DNA from: Paracoccus ravus | GTDB lineage: Bacteria; Pseudomonadota; Alphaproteobacteria; Rhodobacterales; Rhodobacteraceae | Direction: 5' to 3' | Assembly: GCF_004522175.1 (NCBI RefSeq) | Contig: NZ_SDEB01000026.1 | Span: 1-54,010, forward strand | DNA: 54,010 nt | In this document: one piece after another, positions 44,190-53,489 of the stretch | How positions within the stretch are numbered: position 1 is the stretch's first letter | Layout: each line of letters begins with the position of its first letter | The notes under the pieces: model-generated | Seen by the model: the letters and a program-made list of their open reading frames with translations, nothing else | The model's database searches: none | What the model was told of the DNA's origin: nothing | Made by a program: the position numbers and the translations under genes

Positions 44190-44858
44190 ATGAAAGCTGC
44201 CGTCATCACCTTCCCCGGTTCGAATTGCGACCGCGATCTTGCCGTCGCCCTGACGCAGGCAGGGGCGGAGGTGACGCGGGTCTGGCACAAGGACACGGCG
44301 CTGCCCGAGGGCACCGATCTGGTCGCTGTGCCGGGTGGCTTCTCGTTCGGCGATTACCTGCGCTGCGGCGCGATCGCGGCCCATTCTCCCATCGCCAATG
44401 CCGTGCGCGACCATGCCACCAAGGGCGGTTTTGTCCTGGGCATCTGCAACGGGTTCCAGGTCCTGACCGAGTTGAACCTGCTGCCGGGCGCGCTCATGCG
44501 CAATTCGGGCCTGACATTCCTGTGCCGCGAGGTCGAGTTGAACGTGGCCACCGCGAACAGCCCCTTTACCCGGGCCTATCGCCAAAACGAGACCATCCGC
44601 GTGCCGGTTGCCCATCACGATGGCAATTACCAGATCGACGCCGAGGGGCTGGCGCGGCTGAAGGATCAGGACCGCATCGCTTTCACCTATGCGCCTGGCA
44701 TCAACGGCTCGATCGAGGATATTGCGGGCGTGCTTTCGGAAAACCGTCGCGTGCTGGGCATGATGCCCCATCCCGAACGCGCGGCCGAAGCGGCGCATGG
44801 CGGCACCGATGGCGCGCGCCTGTTTTCCTCGCTCGTGCAGGATCTTGTCTCGGCCTGA
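44190..44858 (+). CDS. purQ: Phosphoribosylformylglycinamidine synthase subunit PurQ
   Basis: PurQ (222 residues) is the glutaminase of FGAM synthase, passing ammonia to PurL in purine synthesis. N-terminal [33 protein letters not shown] and the nucleophile Cys86 in GICNGFQ are typical, with the catalytic His in [12 protein letters not shown] lies 9 bases before the chosen ATG; an ATG three codons upstream is less well placed. purS and purL are not in this window; purQ stands alone after a 177-bp gap. Confidence 0.95.
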   Translation: MKAAVITFPGSNCDRDLAVALTQAGAEVTRVWHKDTALPEGTDLVAVPGGFSFGDYLRCGAIAAHSPIANAVRDHATKGGFVLGICNGFQVLTELNLLPGALMRNSGLTFLCREVELNVATANSPFTRAYRQNETIRVPVAHHDGNYQIDAEGLARLKDQDRIAFTYAPGINGSIEDIAGVLSENRRVLGMMPHPERAAEAAHGGTDGARLFSSLVQDLVSA

Positions 44859-44937
44859 GTCAAAGGCCCGACTTGAGCGCGGGGCAATGACGCACTAGAT
44901 TGTCTTGTCCCCCGAAGCCGGGGCGAGCCGGAGGTGC

Positions 44938-46731
44938 ATGAAGCAGGACGATCCATTGGCCGGGCAGCCGGCAGGCGGAAGGGCAGCAAGCCACCGCTGG
45001 GGCATGCGCGGCGCGCTCGTCGCGCTGCTGCTTCTGGCCGTCGGGACGATTTGGCTGACCAATAACTGGCTGACCGCGCGTTTCTCGGAAACGACAAGGG
45101 TTCGGACGGAACTGCGTTCGGCGCTTTATACGGGAAACCTGCTTTCGGAATTGCAGCGCACTTCGGTCGTTCCGCAGCTTCTGGCGCGGGACCCGGCCTT
45201 GATCTCGGCGCTGGTCGATAATGATTTCTCGGGCACCTCGGCCCGGCTGATCTCGGCCCAGAAAGAGATCGGCGCGGCCTCGATCCGGCTTCTGGATGCC
45301 TCGGGGCGGACGGTCGGCTCGACCGAACGCAATCTCATCGGCACGAATTACGTGCAGGAGCCCTTTTATGTGGAATCCCTGCGCTCGAAGGACACGGTCT
45401 TTACCGTCTCGCCCTCGTCCCAAGGGGGCTTTGAATTCGCCTATTCCCGTGCCGTGGTCTCCGAGGGGCGCACGCTGGGCGTGGTTGTGGTGGGTGCTGA
45501 TCTGACCCGGCTGGTGCGCTCTTGGGCGGGAATTTCCGATGCCATCGCGGTGACGGACAGTTCGGGGCAGATCATCCTTTCGACCGAGCCGCGCTGGCGC
45601 GGGCTGACGCTGCCCGAGGCGCTGGCGGTGCGATCCGCTCCCTCGGCCATCGCACGCGCCTTTCAGGTGACGGCGGACTGGACCTCTCATCCGGTCGATG
45701 CCTATGTGCAGGGAAAGGCAGTGATGCAGGCCGAGACCCGCATCCCGTTCCGCGGCTGGAAGATGATCGCCTTCACGACCTATGAGTCGGTCCGCGAGCG
45801 GGTCAATGCGGTTCTTGCCATGGTCATCATGGGCTTTGCCATCATGCTGGCGGCGGCCTTTTATCTGCTGTCGCGCCGGGCGCGGGTCGAATCCGCAGCC
45901 TATATGCGGGAATCGGCGGATCTGCGGGCGCTGAACCTGCGGCTGACGCGCGAAATCGCCGAGCGCGAGCGGGTGCAGAAGGAATTGCGCGTGGCCGAGC
46001 AGACCGTGCAGCAGTCCAGCAAGCTGGCCGCGCTGGGTGAGATGTCGGCGGGCGTGAGCCATGAGTTGAACCAGCCGCTTGCCGCGATGAAAACCTATCT
46101 CGCCGGGGCGCGGCTGCTGTTGCAGCGCGGCCGCGCAGAAGAGGCGCTGTCCAGCTTCCAGCGTATCGACGATCTCGTCGAGCGGATGGGGGCGATCACC
46201 CGGCAATTGAAATCCTATGCCCGAAAGGGCGGCGAGGCCTTTGAACCGGTGGATCTGCGCGCCGCGTTGTCAAGCGCGCTGGTGATGATGGAGCCACAGT
46301 TGCGCAACCGCACGATCCGATTGCAGCGCAATATCCCGCGCTATCCGGTCATGGTCTATTGCGACCGCATCCGGCTGGAACAGGTGATCATCAACCTGCT
46401 CAGGAACGCGATCGACGCGATCAAGGCGGTCCGCGACCCCGTGATCGAGATCACCGTCAGTTCGGGCTCTCACGCATTCTTGTCCGTCAAGGACAATGGT
46501 CCGGGCGTTTCCGATCTGGAAAAACTCTTCGAACCCTTCTTTACAACGAAGAAACCCGGCGAGGGGACAGGGCTGGGCCTTGCCATCTCGTCCGGTATCG
46601 CGTCGGATTTCGGCGGCCGGCTGACCGCCCATAACGCCGAAGGCGAAAACGGGCGTGGTGCCGTATTCGAACTTGAGCTTCCGCTGCACGATCCGGGACG
46701 CAAGCCCGGGGTCCAGCTTGCGGCGGAATGA
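44938..46731 (+). CDS. dctB: C4-dicarboxylate sensor histidine kinase DctB
   Basis: A 597-residue sensor kinase with a first membrane helix (ALVALLLLAVGTIWLTNNWL, about 25-44), a periplasmic sensor of about 240 residues (double-PAS/Cache-like) and a second helix (VLAMVIMGFAIMLAAAFYLL, about 295-314). A coiled linker follows, then the kinase core: H box EMSAGVSHELNQPLAAMKTY, N box NLLRNAIDAI, G1 DNGPGVS and G2 EGTGLGLAIS. The architecture is that of DctB, which senses succinate, fumarate or malate. GGAGG precedes the ATG. It is followed 20 bp later by dctD. The dctPQM transporter genes are elsewhere. Confidence 0.92.
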   Translation: MKQDDPLAGQPAGGRAASHRWGMRGALVALLLLAVGTIWLTNNWLTARFSETTRVRTELRSALYTGNLLSELQRTSVVPQLLARDPALISALVDNDFSGTSARLISAQKEIGAASIRLLDASGRTVGSTERNLIGTNYVQEPFYVESLRSKDTVFTVSPSSQGGFEFAYSRAVVSEGRTLGVVVVGADLTRLVRSWAGISDAIAVTDSSGQIILSTEPRWRGLTLPEALAVRSAPSAIARAFQVTADWTSHPVDAYVQGKAVMQAETRIPFRGWKMIAFTTYESVRERVNAVLAMVIMGFAIMLAAAFYLLSRRARVESAAYMRESADLRALNLRLTREIAERERVQKELRVAEQTVQQSSKLAALGEMSAGVSHELNQPLAAMKTYLAGARLLLQRGRAEEALSSFQRIDDLVERMGAITRQLKSYARKGGEAFEPVDLRAALSSALVMMEPQLRNRTIRLQRNIPRYPVMVYCDRIRLEQVIINLLRNAIDAIKAVRDPVIEITVSSGSHAFLSVKDNGPGVSDLEKLFEPFFTTKKPGEGTGLGLAISSGIASDFGGRLTAHNAEGENGRGAVFELELPLHDPGRKPGVQLAAE

Positions 46732-46751
46732 ATATGGAAAGGTAAGCGCGC

Positions 46752-48077
46752 ATGAGCCGCACGATGAAGATAGCCGTTGTCGATGACGAACCCGACATGC
46801 GCGAGTCGATCCGGCAATGGCTGGCGCTTTCGGGCTTCGACACCGAGACGTTCGCCAGCGCCGATGACGCGCTGAAGGTCATCAACTCGGATTGGCCGGG
46901 GGTGATCATCTCGGATATCCGGATGCCTGGGATGGACGGGATGGCCTTTCTCAAGCGGCTGATGGGCATCGATTCGGGCCTGCCGGTCATTATGATCACC
47001 GGCCATGGCGACGTGCCGATGGCGGTCGAGGCCATGCGCATCGGCGCGATGGACTTCATGGAAAAGCCCTTCAACCCGGAGCGTCTGACCGAGCTGGTCA
47101 AAAAGGCCGGGCAGGCGCGGCGCATGACCTTGGACAACCGCGCCCTGCGCCGTGACCTGTCGGAAGGCCAGCAGGTCATGTCCAAACTGATCGGCGCAAG
47201 CCCGGTCATGGACCGGCTGCGCGAGGATATCCTTGATCTGGGCCAAGCCGATGGCCATGTGCTGATCGACGGCGAGACGGGGACCGGCAAGACGCTGGTC
47301 GCCCATGCCTTGCATGCGGTGGGGCCGCGTGCGACGCGCAAATTCGTGCCGATCTCTTGCGCCGCCTATAATGACGAAGTTCTGGCTGGCAAGCTCTTTG
47401 GCCCGGTCGAGAACGGCCTTCCCGCCGTCGAAGAGGCGCGCGGCGGCACGCTTTGCCTCGAGGATATCGAGGCGCTCTCGGACCCGCTGCAGGCGCGCCT
47501 TCTGGCCTTCATCGCCGAGCAGGGCATCCCCGCCGAGACCCGCATCATCGCGATTTCGAACGCCCGCGCCGAAGGCCGCAAGGCCGAGGATTCGCTGCGC
47601 CCTGACCTGTTCTACCGCCTCTCGGCGCTGAAGATCACCCTGCCGCCGCTGCGTGCGCGGGGCGAGGATATCCTGTCGCTGTTCACCCGCATGACCGAGC
47701 AGTTTTCCGAGGAATATGGCTGCGAGCCGCCGCAGGTCACCGCCCAGGAGGCGGCGCAGCTCTTGCAGGCGCCCTGGCCGGGCAATGTGCGCCAGTTGAT
47801 CAACGTGGCCGAGCGCGCGGTCTTGCAAAATCGCCGCGGCTCGGGCTCGATCGCCTCGCTGCTGATGGCGGATGGCGAGGATACCCGCGAGGCCACGACA
47901 ACCGAAGGCAAGCCGCTCAAGGAATATGTCGAAAGCTTCGAGAAGATGCTCATCGACAACACCATGCGCCGCCACAAGGGCAGCATTGCCGCCGTCATGG
48001 ACGAGCTTTGCCTGCCCCGCAGGACGTTGAACGAGAAGATGGCGAAATATGGGCTGAGCCGGGGTGATTACCTCTAA
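46752..48077 (+). CDS. dctD: DctD-like response regulator lacking the GAFTGA loop
   Basis: A 441-residue NtrC-class regulator. The receiver is intact (Asp11-Asp12, phosphorylation site Asp55, Lys105). The AAA+ domain has Walker A GETGTGKT (174-181) and arginine-finger segment RPDLFYRL (283-290). Where DctD proteins have LFG-x-GAFTGA, it reads LFGPVENGLPAVEEA (215-229), so the sigma-54 contact loop is missing. Walker B reads LCLEDI (234-239) instead of LFLDEI. The C-terminal Fis-type helix-turn-helix (KGSIAAVMDELCLPRRTLNEK) is present. It therefore probably does not open sigma-54 promoters in the standard way. Cotranscribed with dctB. Confidence 0.9.
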   Translation: MSRTMKIAVVDDEPDMRESIRQWLALSGFDTETFASADDALKVINSDWPGVIISDIRMPGMDGMAFLKRLMGIDSGLPVIMITGHGDVPMAVEAMRIGAMDFMEKPFNPERLTELVKKAGQARRMTLDNRALRRDLSEGQQVMSKLIGASPVMDRLREDILDLGQADGHVLIDGETGTGKTLVAHALHAVGPRATRKFVPISCAAYNDEVLAGKLFGPVENGLPAVEEARGGTLCLEDIEALSDPLQARLLAFIAEQGIPAETRIIAISNARAEGRKAEDSLRPDLFYRLSALKITLPPLRARGEDILSLFTRMTEQFSEEYGCEPPQVTAQEAAQLLQAPWPGNVRQLINVAERAVLQNRRGSGSIASLLMADGEDTREATTTEGKPLKEYVESFEKMLIDNTMRRHKGSIAAVMDELCLPRRTLNEKMAKYGLSRGDYL

Positions 48078-48483
48078 GGTTCAAAAACCCATTGTAACGG
48101 CGCGGCCTTCCCCGTTATCTTGCCCATAAGGGGTGGTTGTCGCAACGATCGGTTGTTTGCCCCTGCCAGTTTCGCAGCGCGTCTGCCAGCCGCGACAGCA
48201 ATTCGGTTGCCGGTGGCGCAACGCGCGGAAAATCGCGCCCATGCCCCAAACGGGGCCTCTGGGCATCCGTGATCGCCGCCCGGACCAGATTTGGGGACGG
48301 GCCAAGAAAGGTAAACAGACGCGATGGATCGCGCTGAGCAGCTTGATCGGAAACGGCTCGGGGGACTTAGCCCCGACGCCGCGATTGCTGCTGTCTGCGT
48401 GGCGCATCGCGTTCTCTCATTGCACGGCCTCCCGCCTGCGCCCCCTTTGCGCGCGGGCCTGAGGCCGTCCGAAAGTCGGAAAC
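48078..48483 (+). promoter_or_regulatory. rne promoter and long 5' leader
   Basis: This 406-base gap holds no convincing protein. A promoter-like pair TTGTAA (48092-48097) and TTATCT (48115-48120) with a 17-bp spacer lies just after dctD. The following 360 bases would be leader RNA with several hairpins, for example ATGCCC/GGGCAT near 48240-48267 and GGGG/CCCC near 48361-48374. In E. coli the rne leader is similarly long (about 360 nt) and lets RNase E control its own mRNA; the same here is inference. Confidence 0.55.
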
Positions 48484-51048
48484 ATGTCAAAGAAAATGCT
48501 GATCGACGCCACGCATGCCGAGGAAACTCGGGTTGTCGTGGTGGATGGAACCAAGGTCGAGGAGTTTGACTTCGAGACCGTCAACAAGCGGCAGCTTGCG
48601 GGCAACATCTATCTGGCCAAGGTGACGCGGGTCGAGCCCTCGCTGCAGGCCGCCTTTGTGGATTACGGCGGAAACCGCCACGGCTTCCTCGCCTTTGCCG
48701 AGATCCACCCGGATTACTACCAGATCCCCGCCGCGGATCGTAAGGCGCTTTTGGAAGAAGAACGCCAAGCCGCCGCCGCCGAAAGCGACGAGGCCGACAG
48801 GCCCAAGCGCAACTCGTCGCGGTCGCGCAAATCGGCGAAACCCGCTGCGGCAGATGCGGGCGATGTCGTCGTTTCGGAAGACATTGCCGGGATGGCCCTT
48901 GTCGATCCCTCCGAGGGCGAGGGGGAATCCGCTGCCCTGATCGAGCCTGCACGCGCCGATGCGGCTCGCCCGGCCGAGGACGAGACGGAAGAGATCCAAG
49001 AGGATGACGCGATCGAGTCGGTCGCCGAAGAGGATGTCGCCGAAGAAATCGCGCCGCCGAAGAAATCGCGTCCGCGCCGCTACAAGATTCAGGAAGTGAT
49101 CAAGGTCCGGCAGATCATGCTGGTTCAGGTCGTCAAGGAAGAGCGCGGCAACAAGGGCGCGGCGCTGACCACCTACCTGTCGCTTGCCGGTCGTTACTGC
49201 GTTCTGATGCCGAACACCGCGCGCGGTGGCGGCATCTCGCGCAAGATCACCAATGCCGCGGATCGCAAGAAGCTCAAGGAAATCGCCGCCGAGTTGGAGG
49301 TTCCGGAAGGCGCTGGCCTGATCATCCGCACCGCCGGCAGCCAGCGCACCCGCACCGAGATCCGCCGCGACTACGAATATCTGATGCGCCTCTGGGAGCA
49401 GATCCGCGAGTTGACCTTCAAGTCGATCGCGCCCGCGCCGGTCTATGAGGAAGGCGATCTGATCAAGCGGACGATCCGCGACATCTATTCGAAGGAAATC
49501 GACGAGGTTCTCGTCGAGGGCGATCGCGGCTACCGCACCGCCAAGGACTTCATGAAGATGATCATGCCGTCCCATTCGAAGAACGTGAAGCATTATACCG
49601 ACGCGATGCCGCTCTATGCGCGCTACCAGGTGGAAAGCTATCTCGCGGGCATGTTCAACCCGGTCGTCCAGCTGAAATCGGGCGGCTACATCGTCATCGG
49701 TGTCACCGAGGCGCTGGTCGCCATCGACGTGAACTCGGGCCGGGCCACCAAGGAAGGCTCGATCGAGGACACCGCGCTCAAGACCAACCTTGAAGCCGCC
49801 GAAGAGATCGCCCGCCAACTGCGCCTGCGCGACTTGGCCGGTCTGATCGTCATCGACTTCATCGACATGGAAGAGCGCAAGAACAACGCCGCCGTCGAGA
49901 AGCGCTTCAAGGACAAGCTCAAGACCGACCGCGCCCGCATTCAGGTTGGCCGCATCTCGGGCTTTGGCCTGATGGAGATGTCGCGCCAGCGCCTGCGTCC
50001 GGGCATGCTCGAATCGACCACGCAGCCCTGCGCGCATTGCCACGGCACCGGGTTGATCCGCTCGGATGACAGCCTCGCGCTGACCATCCTGCGCGCCATC
50101 GAGGAAGAGGGCACCCGCAAGCGTTCCCGCGAAGTGCTGGTCAAGGCTCCGATCGCCGTCGCCAACTTCCTGATGAACGCCAAGCGCGAGCATATCGCCA
50201 ATATCGAGGCGCGCTACGGCATGTCCGTGCGTGTCGAGGCTGATCCCACACTGATCTCGCCCGATTATGCGATCGAGAAGTTCAAGACCGCGACGCGCAA
50301 TGTCCCGGAAGTCGTGACCCCGGTGGTTTCGGTCGATGCCAGCCTGATGGCACAGATCGACGATGAGGATCTGCTCGAAGACGAGATCGAAGAGGACGCT
50401 GCCGAAGAGGAAGCGACCGCAACCGAGGCGCAATCCGAGAGCCAATCGGAAACCCGTGCGGAAGCCGGGGCCGAGAATGGCGAGGGTTCCAGCAAGTCGC
50501 GCCGTCGTCGTCGCCGTCGCCGTCGGGGCAGCAAGCCCGGCGAAGAAAACGGCAATGGCGCAGAGGGCAAGCCCGACGAGGATCAGGGCGCGGACGACGA
50601 CGCGGATGAGGGTGATGAGCCTGCCGCTGAGCCGGTCGCGGAAGTCGTGCTGGCCGAGATCGTCGAGACGGTCGAAGCCGCTGCCGAAGAGGTGAAGCCG
50701 AAATCGAGCCGTTCGCGTTCGCGCAGCCGCAAAAGCGCGGCTCCGGTCGAGGCTCCGGCTGAGACGATTGAAGCTATTGCCGAAACCGTTGAAGCGCCTG
50801 CCGAGGTTGCGGAAGTTCCCGCGCCGGTCGCTGAGGTTGCAGCACCTGCCGTAATCGAGACGCCTCTCGCGCCCGAGCCGGAAGCACCTGCCGCTGAAGC
50901 CCGGCCGGAGGTCGAGGTGACCGAAACGGTCGCTGTCGCCGCGGAAGTCGAGCCCGCACCTGAGCCCGTGGCGCAGCCCGAACCCGCGCTGACTGCCGAG
51001 GATGAATCTCAGCGTCCGAAACGTCGCGGCTGGTGGTCGCAAGGCTGA
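48484..51048 (+). CDS. rne: Ribonuclease E/G
   Basis: An 854-residue endoribonuclease that initiates mRNA decay and processes rRNA and tRNA. The N-terminal S1 domain (from about 35: NIYLAKVTRVEPSLQAAFVDYG) is interrupted by an acidic, Lys-rich insertion (about 95-195), as in other alphaproteobacterial RNase E. Catalytic Asp residues lie in VAIDVNSGR and VIDFIDME, and the zinc-link CAHCHGTG (Cys pair at about 516-519) is present. The C-terminal 220 residues are Arg-rich and then Ala/Glu/Pro-rich repeats, the degradosome scaffold region, ending KRRGWWSQG. Confidence 0.95.
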   Translation: MSKKMLIDATHAEETRVVVVDGTKVEEFDFETVNKRQLAGNIYLAKVTRVEPSLQAAFVDYGGNRHGFLAFAEIHPDYYQIPAADRKALLEEERQAAAAESDEADRPKRNSSRSRKSAKPAAADAGDVVVSEDIAGMALVDPSEGEGESAALIEPARADAARPAEDETEEIQEDDAIESVAEEDVAEEIAPPKKSRPRRYKIQEVIKVRQIMLVQVVKEERGNKGAALTTYLSLAGRYCVLMPNTARGGGISRKITNAADRKKLKEIAAELEVPEGAGLIIRTAGSQRTRTEIRRDYEYLMRLWEQIRELTFKSIAPAPVYEEGDLIKRTIRDIYSKEIDEVLVEGDRGYRTAKDFMKMIMPSHSKNVKHYTDAMPLYARYQVESYLAGMFNPVVQLKSGGYIVIGVTEALVAIDVNSGRATKEGSIEDTALKTNLEAAEEIARQLRLRDLAGLIVIDFIDMEERKNNAAVEKRFKDKLKTDRARIQVGRISGFGLMEMSRQRLRPGMLESTTQPCAHCHGTGLIRSDDSLALTILRAIEEEGTRKRSREVLVKAPIAVANFLMNAKREHIANIEARYGMSVRVEADPTLISPDYAIEKFKTATRNVPEVVTPVVSVDASLMAQIDDEDLLEDEIEEDAAEEEATATEAQSESQSETRAEAGAENGEGSSKSRRRRRRRRRGSKPGEENGNGAEGKPDEDQGADDDADEGDEPAAEPVAEVVLAEIVETVEAAAEEVKPKSSRSRSRSRKSAAPVEAPAETIEAIAETVEAPAEVAEVPAPVAEVAAPAVIETPLAPEPEAPAAEARPEVEVTETVAVAAEVEPAPEPVAQPEPALTAEDESQRPKRRGWWSQG

Positions 51049-51075
51049 CATTTCGCCACATGACACAAGTTTGAG

Positions 51076-51102
51076 AGGCGCGGGACTTTCCCGCGCCTTT
51101 CT
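51076..51102 (+). terminator. Terminator of rne
   Basis: GGCGCGGGA pairs with TCCCGCGCC around a three-base loop, followed by TTTCTC. It begins 28 bp after the rne stop. Confidence 0.82.
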
Positions 51103-51122
51103 CATGACGCAATCTGCCGCCC

Positions 51123-51866
51123 ATGTTGGGAATCGAACTTGCAGATGCCGCCTTCCTGCCCGCCGCGCTGGTCGCGTTGCTGGCGGGTTTCCTGTCCTTT
51201 CTGTCGCCTTGCGTGCTGCCGATCGTGCCGCCCTATCTGGCCTATATGACCGGCGTGGGCGTCGGCGGGCTGAAATCCGGCGAGCGCAGCGCCGTCTTGC
51301 CTGCGCTGTTCTTCGTGCTGGGCCTGTCCACGGTGTTCCTGCTGATGGGTATGGCGGCCTCGGCCTTTGGGCGGATGTTTCTGCAATGGCAGGATTTGCT
51401 GTCGCGCGGGGCAGGGGCGGTGGTCATCATCCTTGGCCTGCATTTCCTGCATGTGATCCGCATACCGATCCTCGATACCGAGGCGCGCCTTGAAACTGGC
51501 GACCGTGGTGGCAGCACCTTCGGGGCCTATATCCTTGGCCTCGCCTTCGCCTTCGGCTGGACGCCCTGCATCGGGCCGCAGCTCGGGATGATCCTGTCGC
51601 TCGCGGCCACGGGGGGCGAGGCGGGCAGGGGGGCTTCGCTGCTGGCGATCTATGCGCTGGGTCTGGGGATACCCTTCCTGCTCTCGGCGATCTTCATCAA
51701 CCGCGCCATCGGGCTGATGAACCGCATCAAGCCGCATCTGAAATTGATCGAGCGCATCATGGGCGTGCTCTTGGTCATAGTGGGCATGGCGCTGCTGACC
51801 GGTGCCTTCCCGGCCTTCGCCTATTGGCTGCTCGAAACCTTCCCTTGGCTTGCCACGCTGGGTTAG
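51123..51866 (+). CDS. ccdA: CcdA/DsbD-like thiol-disulfide transmembrane transporter
   Basis: A 247-residue membrane protein with six helices in two repeats. Each repeat carries one conserved Cys: FLSPCVLPIVPPYLAYM (about 27-43, Cys31) and GWTPCIGPQLGMIL (Cys about 144). This pair moves electrons from cytoplasmic thioredoxin to periplasmic reductases, for example in cytochrome c maturation. The length matches CcdA rather than full DsbD. An ATG at 51123 follows the rne terminator directly, so its ribosome site is weak and overlaps the terminator region. No ccm gene is adjacent. Confidence 0.9.
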   Translation: MLGIELADAAFLPAALVALLAGFLSFLSPCVLPIVPPYLAYMTGVGVGGLKSGERSAVLPALFFVLGLSTVFLLMGMAASAFGRMFLQWQDLLSRGAGAVVIILGLHFLHVIRIPILDTEARLETGDRGGSTFGAYILGLAFAFGWTPCIGPQLGMILSLAATGGEAGRGASLLAIYALGLGIPFLLSAIFINRAIGLMNRIKPHLKLIERIMGVLLVIVGMALLTGAFPAFAYWLLETFPWLATLG

Positions 51867-51923
51867 GTCTTGCCCTGACCCGGCATCCCCGGCCAGTCTG
51901 CCGCAAAACCAAAGGGGGGCAGC

Positions 51924-52349
51924 ATGGCATTGGCAATGAGCGTGGCGCAGTCGAACGCGTTTCTGGACCGGGAATTCCCGCAGATCGCCGGGCAGGTCCG
52001 GGTCGAGACCTCGGACGAGGAGCGCCTCATCGCGCGGTTGATCGTCGGCGAGGCGCATTTGCGCCCCGGCGGCACGATCAGCGGACCCGCCATGTTTGCC
52101 CTTGCCGATGTCGCGATCTATCTCGCGATCCTCGCGCGGATCGGCGAGGTGGCGCTGGCGGTGACGACGAATGCCTCGGTCGATTTCATGCGCAAGCCCG
52201 AGGCGGGGCGCGATCTGATCGCCGAATGCCGCCTTCTGAAGCTTGGCCGGGTGCTCGCGGTGGGAGAGGTGATGATCCGCTCGGAAGGGGTCGAGGGAAT
52301 CGTTGCGCGCTGCTCGATGACCTATTCGATTCCGCCAAAAGCGCCGTGA
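51924..52349 (+). CDS. PaaI-type hotdog-fold thioesterase
   Basis: A 141-residue protein with the hotdog motif HLRPGGTISGPAMFALADVAIYLAI (given in part): the Gly-rich turn, then the Asp in LADVA equivalent to the catalytic Asp of PaaI-type thioesterases. TNASVDFMRKPEAGRDLIAECRLLKLGRVLAVGEV is the typical central helix-strand part. Substrate is an unidentified acyl-CoA. AAAGGGGGG precedes the ATG. It lies 57 bp after ccdA on the same strand and could be cotranscribed. Confidence 0.9.
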   Translation: MALAMSVAQSNAFLDREFPQIAGQVRVETSDEERLIARLIVGEAHLRPGGTISGPAMFALADVAIYLAILARIGEVALAVTTNASVDFMRKPEAGRDLIAECRLLKLGRVLAVGEVMIRSEGVEGIVARCSMTYSIPPKAP

Positions 52350-52362
52350 AATCGATACTTAT

Positions 52363-52391
52363 TTGACGGTAAATTGATACCTATTTTATAT
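52363..52391 (+). promoter_or_regulatory. Promoter of rplM-rpsI with flanking direct repeats
   Basis: TTGACG (52363-52368) and TTATAT (52386-52391) are separated by 17 bp, a good sigma-70 match in an A+T-rich island. Two 15-base near-repeats differing at two positions lie at 52350-52364 and 52372-52386, 22 bp apart, overlapping the -35 element and the spacer up to the -10. Leader of about 95 bases to rplM. Confidence 0.75.
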
Positions 52392-52493
52392 CGCATTGTT
52401 TTTGAATGATTAATTCGCGCTTGCGACACTTGATTCAAAAACCGGTTTCGCCGATATACCCACAACTCGAATTACACCCCCAAAGGGACGACC

Positions 52494-52958
52494 ATGAAAA
52501 CCTATACCGCGAAACCGGCGGAGATCGAGAAGAAGTGGATCCTGATCGACGCTGAAGGCGTTGTTCTGGGCCGCCTTGCAACGATCGTTGCCATGCGCCT
52601 GCGTGGCAAGCACAAGCCGACCTTCACCCCCCACATGGACATGGGCGACAACGTCATCATCATCAACGCCGACAAGGTGCAGATGACTGGCGACAAGCGC
52701 GATGCCAAGAAATACTACTGGCACACCGGCCACCCGGGCGGCATCAAGCACCGCACCGCACGCCAGATCCTGGAAGGCGCTCACCCCGAGCGCGTCGTGA
52801 CCAAGGCCGTTGAGCGCATGATCTCGCGCAACAAACTGGGCAAGCAGCAGATGACCAATCTGCGCGTCTATGCCGGTGCCGAGCACCCGCATGAAGCTCA
52901 GCAGCCCGAAGTTCTGGATGTCAAATCCATGAACGCCAAGAATACCCGGAGCGCATGA
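52494..52958 (+). CDS. rplM: 50S ribosomal protein L13
   Basis: L13 (154 residues) is an early-assembly large-subunit protein. [22 protein letters not shown] opens in the family manner, followed by [29 protein letters not shown] and [23 protein letters not shown] (given in part). Length is normal for alphaproteobacteria. AAAGGGACGA precedes the ATG. It is cotranscribed with rpsI, the universal arrangement. Confidence 0.98.
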   Translation: MKTYTAKPAEIEKKWILIDAEGVVLGRLATIVAMRLRGKHKPTFTPHMDMGDNVIIINADKVQMTGDKRDAKKYYWHTGHPGGIKHRTARQILEGAHPERVVTKAVERMISRNKLGKQQMTNLRVYAGAEHPHEAQQPEVLDVKSMNAKNTRSA

Positions 52959-52960
52959 TC

Positions 52961-53440
52961 ATGGTCGAAGACATCAAAACCCTGGACGACCTGAAATCGG
53001 TCACCACCGGCGCTGTTGCCGAGGCCCCCATCCGTGAAGCTCAGCGCGATGCGCTGGGTCGCGCCTATGCCACCGGCAAGCGTAAAGACGCTGTCGCCCG
53101 CGTTTGGGTGAAACCGGGTTCGGGCAAAGTCGTGGTGAACGGCAAGGACATGGCTGCTTACTTCGCACGCCCGGTTCTGCAAATGATCCTGCGCCAGCCC
53201 TTCGAGGTTGCCGGCGTTGACGGTCAATACGACGTTTACGCGACCGTGACCGGTGGCGGTCTTTCGGGTCAAGCCGGTGCGGTCAAGCACGGCATCTCGA
53301 AAGCTCTGCAACTGCACGAGCCGTCGCTGCGCGCCGCTCTGAAAGCCGCTGGCTTCCTGACCCGCGACTCGCGCGTCGTCGAGCGTAAGAAATACGGCAA
53401 GGCGAAAGCCCGTCGCTCGTTCCAGTTCTCGAAGCGCTAA
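52961..53440 (+). CDS. rpsI: 30S ribosomal protein S9
   Basis: S9 (159 residues from this start) contacts P-site tRNA with its basic tail. The core [29 protein letters not shown] and the C-terminal [24 protein letters not shown] (given in part) are diagnostic; the terminal Lys-Arg reaches the decoding centre. The ATG at 52961 is preferred because GGAG lies 9 bases upstream; an ATG at 52955 overlaps the rplM stop but is only 3 bases from GGAG. Confidence 0.97.
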   Translation: MVEDIKTLDDLKSVTTGAVAEAPIREAQRDALGRAYATGKRKDAVARVWVKPGSGKVVVNGKDMAAYFARPVLQMILRQPFEVAGVDGQYDVYATVTGGGLSGQAGAVKHGISKALQLHEPSLRAALKAAGFLTRDSRVVERKKYGKAKARRSFQFSKR

Positions 53441-53463
53441 TCTGCTCTTCATTGGAATACGGA

Positions 53464-53489
53464 AAACGCGGTCCCTCGGGGCCGCGTTT
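53464..53489 (+). terminator. Terminator of rplM-rpsI
   Basis: AAACGCGG pairs with CCGCGTTT, and inner CCC pairs with GGG, around a TCG loop with one bulged T; GTCATTTCC follows. It lies 23 bp after the rpsI stop. Confidence 0.7.

Noticed and set aside
48074..48490. Minus-strand open frame of 138 residues across the gap before rne
   Set aside because: It is Arg/Ala/Cys-rich with no domain, no ribosome site and overlaps the dctD end; the region is better read as the rne leader.
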